From NCBI GenBank assembly GCA_012656075.1, contig JAAKBF010000247.1, forward strand, positions 186,001-250,000: a DNA stretch of 64,000 nt, read 5' to 3'. Of this stretch, positions 43,779-55,316 are shown piece after piece; the first letter of the stretch is position 1; each line of letters begins with the position of its first letter. Under the pieces are notes generated by a model. That model searched no databases. It worked only from the letters and a program-made list of their open reading frames with translations, and had not been told where the DNA came from. The translations under genes and the position numbers were made by a program. Source of the stretch: Phytophthora hibernalis. Taxonomy: Eukaryota; Oomycota; Peronosporomycetes; Peronosporales; Peronosporaceae.

Positions 43779-46700
43779 ATGCACAGCATCGCTTTGCTGT
43801 TGCTGTTGGGCGTGGCCTTCCACGCGCTGTGTATCCTCAGCATCTTCGACATCTACTTCCAGTCGCCGGTGGAGTCGTCGATCCCCAGCGCCGAGTACAC
43901 GTCGTCTCCTCCAGCCAAGCGAGTCATCATCTTCACGCTCGACGGTTGTCGCGTTGACAAACTCTTCAAAGCAGTCGCAGGACACGCATACCACTACGAT
44001 CTTAATGGCGAAACTTCATCGACGACTACCAAGTTCGCTACCAATAGAAGTACCCCGTACCTGGGCAACGTGATGCGCAATCGCGGCAGTTGGGGCATCT
44101 CGCACAACCATGCTCCGACTGAGAGTCGACCTTGTCACGTGGCGTTGACTGCTGGGATGTATGAGGACCCACACGCAGTCACCAAGAGCTGGAAGCAACA
44201 TCCGGTACCCTTTGACTCGGTCTTCAATCAGAGCAGTAGTGCATTTATCTATGGCAATAAGGACGTCGCCCCCATGCTGGCGAGACATGCCCCACAAGCG
44301 ACGGAAGAGCACTACACGGCGAAAGAAGAGGGCGATATGGTACGGAAAGACACGACGCTGCTGGATGTATGGGCGTACAAGAAAATGAAGGACTTGTTTG
44401 CTCGGGGAACGGAAGCGAAGGATGCAGATTTGTACAAGCTGCACCAAGACAAGTTGGTGATTTATTGTCATTATCTGGGTACCGACTTAACGGGCCCCAA
44501 GTTTGGTGCCGATTCGAGAGAGTACTTGGAGAATATTGCAGTGGTGGATGAGTTGATTGAGAAGACGGAGAAGATGATCGATGCGTACTTTGGAAATGAC
44601 GGGCGAACGGCGTATGTGCTGAATTCAGACCATGGAATGGATCTCCGTGGCGATCACGGGGACAACGATCCGTCTAAAACGCGGACGGCGATCATTGCTT
44701 GGGGGCAGGTGTCCACCGACCTGTTGTGGTGAATAGGACGCGAGATGACGGATTCGATTTTGACTTGCCTACACAGTCTAGAGCAGAGGTGCAGGTACGC
44801 CTGGAGGTCCAGGAGCTCGAGGAACAGGTTGCAGCACAAGAATGGAAAACGCTAATAAGTTTCAAGCGCAAGGATGTGATGCAGACAGACGTTGCACCGC
44901 TCATTAGTGCGTTGGCAGGTCTTCCCTATCCTCGAAACTCGGTAGGTGTTCTACCGTTTACCTACCTGACTAAGAACAAGTATCGTGTGGATGCCATACG
45001 CGCAAATGCACAGCAGCTATACCAGCATGCACTGCGCAATGAACAAGTGAAGCGCGCTAACCGAGGGTTACTGTTCCTTCCCTACTCACTTCTCCACAGT
45101 CGTGTGCCAGATCTGGTGGCCCATATCGACGAAGCTCTTAACAGCATACCCGCAGGTGAGAGTGAAAGCCACGCAATTCATAACGAGGCACACCATGTCG
45201 TCGAAATGTTGAGCCAGGAGATGATCGATATCTGTCGGAACGCGATTGGATACTACCAGAGATACGACTGGTTGTTTTTGCTGGGATCGGTCATTCTAAG
45301 CTACGTCGGCTGGACTCTAACCATGACTGTTGCATATCTACAGCCCCAGAAATTCCGAGTGTGCTCGTTGCTGGTCTGCATGATTGATGCAAAGTTTGTT
45401 GCTGCTGCGATGGTAGTTTCATGGTGGCGCTTTCTCGCCAACTCACCACCTGCATACTATTTGTATGGACTGTGTCCTCTTGTCTTGTGGAAATTCGTTT
45501 GGAACTATCGCGATCAACTCCAAGCTGCGCTCCCTCTTGCACACGACTTTGGGTGGCGGCAGATTATTGATATTGCAGCAATAATCTTGTGTCTGGAGCA
45601 AGTTCTCCTTGGATATCAGTACCGATCCATATTCAGCTTATTGTTCCTTGTGCTTGCATTAAGGCCGAGAATTGTGGTTGGCCAAATTGAAGAACCAGCC
45701 CGTGGTGTGCTCCGAAAAGATCGTGGGAAAAAGTCGATCTCGTCAAGTTTCTGCTGGTCTGTTAGTTGCCTACTTATCGCTATATTCCCCTGTTTGCCAA
45801 GTGACTACGATGAGAACACCGCCCTCGTCCATATCGGAGCTTTGCTGATGTTGGTCTTCGTTTTCGCCATACTCCGAAACATTTCAACAAACCAGCACGT
45901 ATCAAGGGCGGTATTTAAAATCGGTGCTCCACCGGTGTTAATGGGACTTGTAACTCTGCAATGGACGACCAATATTCTCAATAGCCAAGACACCCTGCCG
46001 TTCTTCCTCGTAGCAGCAAATTGGGCGCTAGTGATCATACCGCCAGCCTGGTTACTCATTCAAACGAAATGGCTGAGCAACACGATGAATTTGCCTACGT
46101 TCAAGGCGGAAAAAGAGGGCAATGTGGCAAATCCGCAGCCGGATGGAGAGATTATGAGCGCGTTAACTGTACGACTGGTAAAGGTGGTGCTCGCATTTGG
46201 GCCAGCCTTCGTATTGCTCAGCACATTTTACGAAATGCTGTTCTACGTTGCGCTCTGCAGCGCGCTTGTGAGTTGGCTGATGTTAGAAGCCACGCGAGGT
46301 GTTACGACAGGAGACTCTGATCGACGTGAGGTCCAACGAGCGTTGATGTTTCTTCTTCTTTCTCAAATCTCGTTCTTCGGAACAAGCAGTGTGGCTAGTA
46401 TGACAAGTTTCCAGATCTCATCGACCCGGCGCTTCTTAACTCGTTCTGCTACGTCTACCGCGCAGGCTCTGGTCGTGCTGAAGCTCCTTATTCCTTTCGT
46501 GGTTGTTGCGTGTGCTTTTCGCCTTGTTCTACTGATACCAGAACAACAAAAGACAAGACCTGCTAGGGTGTCACGATATTTGCTTCTGATGGTATGTATG
46601 GCAGACGTACTGGCCGTGCAATACCTCTTTCTCGTGAACAGCGAAGGAAGTTGGAAGCAGATGGGAAACTCCATCGCAGAATTCTGCATCATCAACGCCC

Positions 46701-46816
46701 AGATAGTCCTTTTGCCGACACTCATTTTTATCGCCTGGTTTTTCGTTCACGACCTCGATCCTGTTGACAAAGAGTATGATTTAGTGGACACAGATGAAAA
46801 CGATAAGGTCCAATAG
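43779..46816 (+). CDS. PIGN: GPI ethanolamine phosphate transferase 1 (PIG-N/MCD4)
   Basis: The protein starts with the membrane anchor and FDIYFQSPV box typical of PIG-N. The alkaline-phosphatase-like catalytic domain carries IIFTLDGCRVDKLF (metal Asp), APTESRPCHVALTAGMYEDP, YCHYLGTDLTGP and the metal site NSDHGMDLRGDHGD. The C-terminal half has about a dozen transmembrane helices. PIG-N adds the first ethanolamine phosphate to the GPI precursor in the ER. The frame breaks once near 44,703 in a run of five G. The span (3,038 bp) is one short of a multiple of three, so one base is probably missing. No intron was found. The gene runs head-on into the membrane protein gene with only 81 bp between stops. 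Confidence 0.95.
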
Positions 46817-46897
46817 ACGTCCAAGCTAAAATTCAAGGCCACATGCGAAGAAATAAATGACCAGCTCAACCGAAGCCGATCCAGGCTTGTGCTTTAT

Positions 46898-49458
46898 TTA
46901 TTTACAAGCAACCAGTTGTGACCAGGATAGTTCAGAGGCACGAAGTGAAGCTATCAGCTCCACGTTTTCGAGGGCCAATGAATATTCACGCGCGACACGG
47001 GCTTTGGCGTTGGCATGGACAACTTTGCAGTCGAGTCCACGTCCGCGGAGGTGGTAAAGATGAACTCGAGCACGCCCGAGTTTCAAAACAAGCAAATTCC
47101 ACGGGTCGCTCAAGAACACCAAGTTCATCAGCATTCGCTGAGTTGTCGAAGCAGCCTCATCACTATCAGCCTCAAGATTATTGCGGCTTTCTCCCTCGCT
47201 TGAATCTTGTTTTTGGTCAATATTGCGTTGGCTTCGTTGACTTAACCACGGTGTAGTAGCAGTCAGCATAACGAGCAGCGGTCCCAACAGATCATCATCC
47301 CAGCTTACGGAGAGGCAACTTGGTTCCCAAAGAGCTCCTGCAGCACTGGGAACGGCTGAGCGAGCGAAAAATAATGGGTCTGGGACTGCATCGCCTTTCG
47401 AGTGCGCCTTCGCCTGGGTGAAGTTTGTCGGTTTGACCCACCGACGTCGATGCCAACGCGTGAGCCCCCGAAACGTTAATATTGTGAACACGTAAATAAT
47501 GGCTGCCAGGGCAACGGCCAACATATCGCTGTAAACTCCTTCGAGGTTCATTTTCCACGCATCCAAGGTCTCAGAGCGTAGCAGCATAAACGTTGGCACG
47601 GGCTCCACTTCGTTGGCCTCTAGGATCCGCGCATCACGGTCGTCGACAGCTATCCCTCCATGTGCAACAAATGCCACGGTACCGAGTGCTAGGGCGGGCA
47701 GCAGATGACCACGCACGCCTGAAACACCATGCGAAGGAGTCCAAGCACCAGCCGAGGTCTGCAGCAACGCTCGGAACCGTGCCAGCAAGGCCAAAAGCCA
47801 AACACATCGCATATGGACTGCCAACCAGCGCGTTAGCGCTGAAAAACTCTCCGTTGCGCTTTCTCCACCGTCATCTTCCAGTTCGTATAGAATCAAGGCG
47901 TCGATAATATGTGCACTTGCGTAGGCGAGTACGGGTAGCCAACTGCCATACACTACAACTTGACTGGGTACAGCAAAGAAGACACGTAAAGTATGCTTCA
48001 CCCTTGAATTATCCGTGCCGGTCGTCTGGCCAACATTTTTGCCGACAACGGCAACGCAGGCGACAAGTAGACACAGTACCCGCACGATGACGTACAGTTG
48101 GCCGATAAAGCGTAGTACTGATGCCAAAGAGCTCCATTCGAGGGCGTCCGTGTAGAGTACTTTGCCCTCGACGCGTTCATCGAACACCGCTACCGTCTTG
48201 CAGACACCTGCGTCAGTGCATTGTCGAATCCGATAGAGAGCCACAACATTGTAAATCTTGTGGGCAATCAAAACAGCCCCGCCCAATCTTGTCAACGGGT
48301 CCGATTCAGCCTCAACTAGCGTGACATCGAGCTTTTCACCCTGTGCGAGTGTTGCTTGTAATGATGCGGCACGCAACGACACAATCTCCCATAGTGCTTC
48401 GCTTTCGGTACCGTCGACGGTTAGTGCAGCAGCCCACGGTTTCTCGCAAAGAGCGGCCGATCCAAGTCATCCACGCACAAATCGACTCCAGGGTTTTTGG
48501 TGTCGAGGTCAGCGAACGTTGTAGCCCAAACGCTGAGCCAATACTTATGGTCCAGCAAGTTGCGCGAAAGAAAGCTAGTGCTGCTGCTCGCAGCAGTGGA
48601 ACCAGAGCCCGCGGTACTTGTGCCTGTCCAGCGAGCTTTAGCACGAGCCGCGAAACACACACGTTGGGGCAGCGAACTTAGTTCACCTCGTGCCATGATC
48701 GCAATGCCTTCATCTGTTTGAGCCACATTCTTGTAACTTGTAGTGCTTGGAGCATTGGCCGCCACCGCCTCGACAAGGGTATCGAGCATATTGAACACTT
48801 CAATTGCAGGCGGGGAATCGCCGCAGTCGCTACTGTACGACGCGTCAGCAGAGTGAGAGCTTAATAGGCATGTCGGCCAGGACGAATCCAGTTTTGGGGA
48901 GCCCTCCAGTAGATTGCGAACGGTACGCAGCCCGTAAGAGCTTGGAGTGAACTTGTAGAGCGCAGTGGAGACCTCCGAACTGCTATCCGAACCTCCGTCT
49001 GTGACCACCGTGCCATTCTGAAAGAGCGTGTGACCTGGCAATGCCGTGGGTCCGTACACCGCGAAGACATTGGGCTCGATCTGAATAAACGGAAGCGACG
49101 TGACGCTCGACCCAGCACGCGGTACGTCGGACACGAGCAGCGCGTACGCGAAGAGAGCCAAAATCACTCGAAGAGCAGTGGATCGAGGCAGTCTCTCGAC
49201 GAAAGTCGCCGTCTCGTGTGCACCTTCGGGATGCATCGCTTGCAGCAGCAGCGACGAGCATTTGCGCTGCCAATTGGTTTCGGTCGGCACAGCAGAAGAA
49301 GACGGCGTTCTGGTTGGTTGGGCACCAGGTCCGACGGGTGACTTGGCTTGAGTGTCGCCGCTGAAATCCGAATTCGTCTCGACGTCCTCCGTTTGGTCAT
49401 GGGGCGACATGCGCTTCTTGGACTCGCCACTGCTCCCATCGCTACCGGTTGTGGCCAT
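46898..49458 (-). CDS. Large multipass membrane protein, oomycete-type, unknown function
   Basis: Two frames joined near 48,455 give about 853 residues. The N-terminal 70 residues are polar. A first helix (VILALFAYALLVSDV) is followed by a long extracytosolic-looking domain with six or more cysteines, which ends before the join. After the join come about seven hydrophobic segments (for example VLCLLVACVAVVG, LLPALALGTVAFVAHGG, MLAVALAAIIYVFTILTF). The layout resembles large families of putative transmembrane proteins annotated in Phytophthora, but I cannot name a function. The span is one base short of 854 codons, so the join probably reflects one lost base. Confidence 0.75.
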
Positions 49459-50000
49459 GGCAGCGGATCTGAAAGCTGCAAGTCTGAGGAATCCCGACTG
49501 TTCCTCCTGGTGGTCGGCGGTTTCTTCACTAAGGTATCATTCCAGTGGTGTGGCCTTTGGCCATGGTCCTTAAATGGGCCGAAGGTGCTGCTTGCTGCAG
49601 ACGCTCGTACCAAGTCACAATGGACTCGAGTTCATCGATCCCAGCACGAAGAATGGCACACTGAGGTCCGACATGGCTACATCTTGAAGTCACTGTCGAT
49701 TGAGTGCAGCAGAGGATACATCGCCACCCACTACTTCCACCCACCTGGAGCTGCTGGGATCTAGCGGCATTGCCAAGCTTATCTGTTAATGCTCAAAGCT
49801 TACACCTTCAAATGGCTACAGCCGTTCATCATGAAAATCCATCGCAGCGTGTGACTTGCAGCGGCGGCAAATTGCCATGTGGGCGCGGTATGGGTTCATT
49901 TTCGGCCAATCATGTCCCGTAATCGCGTCTCAGTGCGCCGTCATCTGCTCCGCCACTTCATTCCCAGACCTGCCCTCGCTCGACCCAACAAGCTGCCGCC
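49459..50000. other. Divergent intergenic region
   Basis: This contains the promoters of the membrane protein (minus) and the M50B-like peptidase (plus). A short minus-strand frame (WYERLQQAAPSAHL near 49,600) looks vaguely like a relic of a repetitive gene, but I could not extend it. Confidence 0.35.
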
Positions 50001-51114
50001 ATGAGCATTGACTGGTCGCTCGAGTGCTGCAACGACAAGCAGTTCTTGTCCATCTTCCTCATCATCTGCTACGCTGTTGCCATCTTCAAACTGTGCGTCT
50101 CACTGAGCTACTGAGCTGTCTACTGAATGGCCTTCTAACCTCCTTCTCTTCTTCTCAGATGGCGCGTATCGATCCTCCACCCGTTTAAAATCCTGTACGT
50201 CCATTACGGCCGACAGTGCAAAGAAATTCCATGTATCTTACTGTTTTTCTTGCTGCAGGACGGTCTTTCTGCACGAATTGGGGCATGCGACGGCTGCGTG
50301 GCTCACCTGCGGCAGTGTACGACACATCCCGACCAAGTGTTATTGAGTACAAGTGATCTAAAAGGACTATGGCTGTCGTTGCTGCAGGTTAAAGGCATGG
50401 AGGTGCACCCGGACGAAGGCGGCGTGACCAAGACTGTCGGCGGACTGCAGTGGGTCATCCTCCCAGCTGTACGTCGCTGTGGAAATTGTGTTTTTGCAAT
50501 GTACTGACGTCAATTGGTGACAGGGATATCTGGGCTCGGCAGTGTGGGGCATGGGGCTGATGATCGCAAGCGCCGACAAGACGGCGTCGGAAGTGGCAGC
50601 GGGCGTCCTCATCTTCTTCCTGTTCATCTTCATCTTCTACGCGCACAACGGCTACCTGCGGATCCTCAACTTCAGCTTCATCCTGTTGCTCGCGGGCTTG
50701 CTGGCACTCAACATTTGGACGACTTTCGACGCGCTGCAGTACGTGACGCTCTTTCTGGGCGTCATGAGCTGCCTCTTCTCCGTGTACGACATTTGGGACG
50801 ACCTCATTTCGCGAAGAGTGAACGAGAGCGACGCGTCGGTCTTCGCCAAGATGACGCACACTTCTAGCCGCTGCTGGGGCGTTATCTGGGGCATCATCGC
50901 GCTCGTCTCGCTCGTCGCAGCCGTGTATTTCAACCTGCTTGTTGCAGAGGACTCTGGCGAGACGATTACGAACATCTCCGACGCCTCCACGGGCACCAAG
51001 GCCGCCCTTGCCTGCGCCGTTATCATCGTGGCCCTCGCCGTGCTGCACACTGGATTCACGCGGAGGTGTATGCTGCGCAAACGTGAAGGGTTCAGGGGAT
51101 ACTTCTCCGCTTAG
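50001..51114 (+). CDS. M50B-like membrane metallopeptidase
   Basis: Five exons with clean splice sites were found: 50,001-50,092, 50,159-50,194 (36 bp), 50,259-50,316, 50,388-50,468 and 50,524-51,114. The zinc motif HExxH appears only after splicing into exon 3 (TVFLHELGHATAAWLT). The downstream part has an NGYLRILNF loop, a conserved-looking DIWDDLISR segment and five to six transmembrane helices. This fits the Peptidase_M50B-like family of membrane proteins, related to site-2 proteases. Whether it cleaves proteins is unknown. The frame is intact throughout, about 285 residues. It converges with the PI4-kinase gene. Confidence 0.88.
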
Positions 51115-51418
51115 ACAGTGAGGTGGCGACGCTACTGCTCAGGTGCCTTCATTATCCGGTACTAGGAACTTCGGCCAATTGATATTTTTCTTCGTCTCCG
51201 TTGCAGATTTCTTTCCTGCGTCGATATCACTTTGTACCGGACGCGCAGGAAACGTCGCCAACAGGCCACACTTTCTCTACGATAACTACCAATACACTAC
51301 AGGCACCTACCGGTACGCAAATGGTTGCGCTCAGTGCGCACATACCTTCTAAATGTGCAAGGCGTCATCCTCAAAATCTCTTTATTCTGTGGGTATGTAA
51401 GTCGCCCTCCTGCCATCT

Positions 51419-54400
51419 CTATGGAAGGATGCCGTTGGTCATGCGCTGGAAATTGTCGTATTGACGAGTGCTGTAGTTGTTGTTGCTCTTGCGGATAAGT
51501 GACAGCACGTGCGCCACAGTCTCTTGCTTGGATAACGACAGCTTGAAGCGTGAGCGCAGGCGCAATAAAATATAATCAGCGTCGATGCCCAGGAAGCATG
51601 GGTACGGCGACTGACGCGACATAACATCGACGAGGTCACAGATCTCGTCACAGTGCTGCTGGCACGCTAGGAAACCTCGCGTGCAGAGCGTAACATACTC
51701 CTTGAAGCCCTCGGAGTCTTGGCCGCCCATAGTCTCTACCATCTCGGCCGTCAGCTTAAACGGCGCCGTCTCGATGCTAAGCATTCCTCCCGGCGCGATT
51801 CCAAGCAAGAAACCGTAGTCGATGTGGATAATATGGCCTTCGTTATCCAGCATGATATTGCCATTGTGCCGATCCTTGATTTGAAGGAAGTAGCACACAA
51901 TCGAGTATCCTGCCATCGACTGGATGTACTTCCGTCGTGCTTCCTTGAATCGGTGTGAATCTGGCGGTCCGTAAGACTTCTCAAAGTGATGAAGCAGAGA
52001 GACATACCCTTCACGCTTCTTCAGACCGTCCAGGGAAATAGCGTTGATCAGGGTCTCAATCAGCCCTGTGGACGAGCTCGTAGCGATGATGCGGTACCTC
52101 TTCACCCACATAGGCAGATTTGCTCCTCTAAAAATCTCAACAAACTTCTGAATCAACTGCAGAGTAAACACCTCCTGCCGAAGATCGTCGTTACTCTTGC
52201 CAATCATTGACACAATATCCCACCCAGGCAGGTGCCCGTAAGGTGATGCGGCACATAGCCTTGTGCGTTTGGAGCTCCACGATTCGCCAAAGGCCGCCTC
52301 GAAGTCCCTGCGGCGGGCCTTTTCACGCTCCACCGCCTCTGCAGTCAAATTACCCGTAGCCAGGTCTATTTCCAGGGGTGCTGAAGACGTACCATCGGCT
52401 GTCTCCACGGTAGCACCGACCGTACTCTTAATTAGCATCGGAGGCGCCGCTGAAGGTGTAGAAACAATATCGGGAACATCAATAGGTGTCTCAGGAACTG
52501 GAGCTCGGCGAACTGCAGCAACTGGAGTTAGATATGGCTCGGGAGCGACAGGAGGAGGAATCATAGTTTCCGCTTGGACTTCCTCCACATCATCAGGTTC
52601 TCCAGCAAAAGCTTCACTGGCTTGGTGACCAATCAGCTGACCAATTTCATCATCCTCAACATAGTTGACCTCAGAAGATTCTGGAGCTCCGTTTCCGTTT
52701 ATATTCTGTCTTGAGGGAGACCGCGGCGATTCTAGAAGCGACGGGTCGTGCTGTTGGTCATCGGTGAACGGGTTGCCACGAATTACCTCGAAGATCAGCA
52801 AAATAGGAACGCGAGCCTTCGTCGAGAAAGCAGTACCTTCCTTGGTAGGTATCCGCACAATACGTTCAAATGGATCCGTTGCCTTTACCAATGGCACATA
52901 CGCCATGGGAGGAAGATGTAGTTTCTCCAAATACGATGGGAGTTGTTGTTTTCGATCCTGAATGGACGGCACGAAACGCAAAGCCTCAGCAATGTCAGTG
53001 ATTTGCTCCACAAAATCACATTCATCAGCGAAATGTTTTGCCAACAAGTGTTTATCCGTTTGGCTCATCCGACGCATAGACTCACTGAAGATACTGGTTG
53101 GCTGGTTGTCCGTGTCCTCTTCCTCAAGAATGGACAATCGTTCATCTTGTTCATAGTCGTTATCCGTAGGATGCGCGATCAGCATTGAATCAAGGTCTTC
53201 CTTGGGTGTCAATAAATGCTGTTGGAAGCGCGAAAAATCACGGAATCGACTATCGACATCACCATCCGACCCATTGCGATCGTTGCCATTCCTAGCCACA
53301 GGTGGGGACAATGGCGGGTACGGATTCATAGCTGCAGGAGAGCCATTCGTGAGAGCGTTGATATGCGCGTTACGACGATGGCTCGCAATTTCCTCTGTCA
53401 TTTTAACGATAACTTGCAGCTGATCATCTGTGGGATTCGGCAGATTACGCTTGTGCCCCTGGGCTATTTCCTGCTGTGGATCACGGCTGAGCACGGTTGC
53501 GCGGTCTACACCCGCGACCTCGCGCTCAATCTCAACCATCAGTCGCACCACCCGTGCGTATTTGTCCTGCATGTCCTTGGGTTTCCTCGGATCAAACGAG
53601 TCCTCCAGCGCGCCTTGTAGTTGCCAGCGAAGAAGAAGCGCTAAGTGGATAGATCGCGAGCACACCGATAGGATGAGCTCATCCAGCCATAAAATCTTTT
53701 CAAAGTCAAAGTTCGGGATCGATAGGTACGCGTGCACTATCTGCGGCCAGTAGAATTCCACTTGGTTGATACGCGTGTACGAAAAATGCAGGAGCTTCTC
53801 CACGATAGGCTTGAACAGCAGAGGGTCACTGTCTAAATAGCGATGCAGCAGAATCACAGCACGGTAGACACTAAAGCTGCGCGCACGGAATTCGCGGTGT
53901 AGACCTAAGATTTTCAGGTCCAGAGGGATCTCTGGGTGGTCCATGGTGTGATCATAAAATCGTCGATCCTTCAACAAGATCTCTTCACACTCTTCAGCAG
54001 TAATCACCTTGGCTTTGAGCAAGTCAATAGCAATCTTTGCGGACTCAGTTTGCAGCGGACGTTTCGGCATAATGAGCTCAATCGGAGCCTCTGGATTCAA
54101 CGGACGCGGATACAAGCAAATACCAGCCTTCAGCCGATCCACCATCGCACGCAGATAGTTAATGTAATTCTGTGCCTCATAGCAGCGGTCACACACTCGC
54201 TTGGCGTAGTAGTGCGATCTCTGCGGGAGCGGCACTTTGTGCGTCGTAAACTTGTCACAAAACAGACCATCGCAACTGTTACACTTGTACAGCAACACAG
54301 CAGCAGTCGGGGTCGGTAGTCCCGCAGCGACAGCCTCTGCTGCCAGCTGCGTGCAATCCGGACACTTGCACGTGACGTCCGTCTCACTGGACGGCACCGT

Positions 54401-54873
54401 TATGGTGCTCACAGGCGAGATCGACACGTCCAGCGTCGCGTGCTGAAAAAGCGGCTGCAAGGCGCGGCGCCGTGGTCTCGACCGCCGTCTGGATCGCGCG
54501 GATCCACTTCTCCTTGTCCATGGCCGTATCGGCGTAAGCGTAAAATACCTTATTCTGCGCCGTGGCGAACAGGAAGCCGTGCTGGTAGATGTGCATGTTG
54601 CCTTTGCCGTCCCACTCCTGCACGCCTAAAACGTCCGCCTCGCCCTTGAGTCGTAGCATGTGATACGCGTCCTCCTGTGTGCTGTTCGTGCCACAAAACC
54701 AATGGAATCAGCACAGAAAGCCACTAGTCCCACAAGACAGAGCAGCTACTGTACCTATAGTAGTGAAAGGATGTGCCCACGAGAAAGCAGTAGCGTCGCA
54801 GCATGGGCGGAGGAGACGACGGACTCGTGCGGAAGGTGAGGTAGCCCTCACAGCTGGCGCGCGGGGCCTTCAT
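51419..54873 (-). CDS. Type III phosphatidylinositol 4-kinase with PH and FYVE-like domains
   Basis: Exon 1 (54,873-54,755) and exon 2 (54,681-51,419) are joined across a 73-bp intron. The join restores a PH domain running from CEGYLTFRTS through RRYCFLVGTSFHYY to WIRAIQTAVE. A Cys-rich zinc finger follows (CKCPDCTQ, YKCNSCDGLFC, RVCDRCYEAQNYI), FYVE-like but lacking the full RRHHCR box. A PIK helical domain follows (about 53,900-53,500). The lipid kinase core has the catalytic loop DRHNGNIML and the activation loop HIDYGFLLG. The kinase part is closest to PI4K type III beta, which makes PI4P at the Golgi. PH/FYVE additions to phosphoinositide kinases are a known oomycete feature. One frame change lies near 54,460. 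The middle is Ser/Pro-rich and acidic. Confidence 0.9.
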
Positions 54874-55316
54874 GGCGCTCCACGAGATCAGACGCGGTGC
54901 TCTGCGACGGCGGCGTCTCGTGGTGCTGCTCGGCGTCGATGGGCGCTCGCTACAAGGCGCGCAATGCCGATCTACGCGTGTGACTTGGGCGACGACCGAT
55001 TACTCGTCTCTTACGCAGCCAAGACGCGCGATCGACGGCTCGTCGGAGAGAGCAGGCGGATGAGAACGCGACGAGGCTGGAGAGAGCAGCCGCGCGACGC
55101 TGGGGAGGCACGTACAGCGAGAGGAAGCGCGGGCCGAGAGCGCGAGCCTTCTCTCTTCAAGTGGGCGTTGCGGTGTGAGGGGGAAGAGCGACCCGCGCGA
55201 TTGTGACGTGTCATTATGCAGAGGGAGGTGTACCAGAAATAAGGTACACTTGGTTTGCTGGTTGCGAGCCCACCAGCAGTTCGTGTATCAACGCCATTCG
55301 CGACTGTAGTAGACCG
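54874..55316. promoter_or_regulatory. Divergent promoter region of the PI4-kinase and BOP1 genes
   Basis: This 443-bp GC-rich region lies between two gene starts on opposite strands. No clear TATA box was seen; TGTCATTATGCAG at 55,208-55,220 is a weak initiator candidate on the BOP1 side. Confidence 0.4.
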
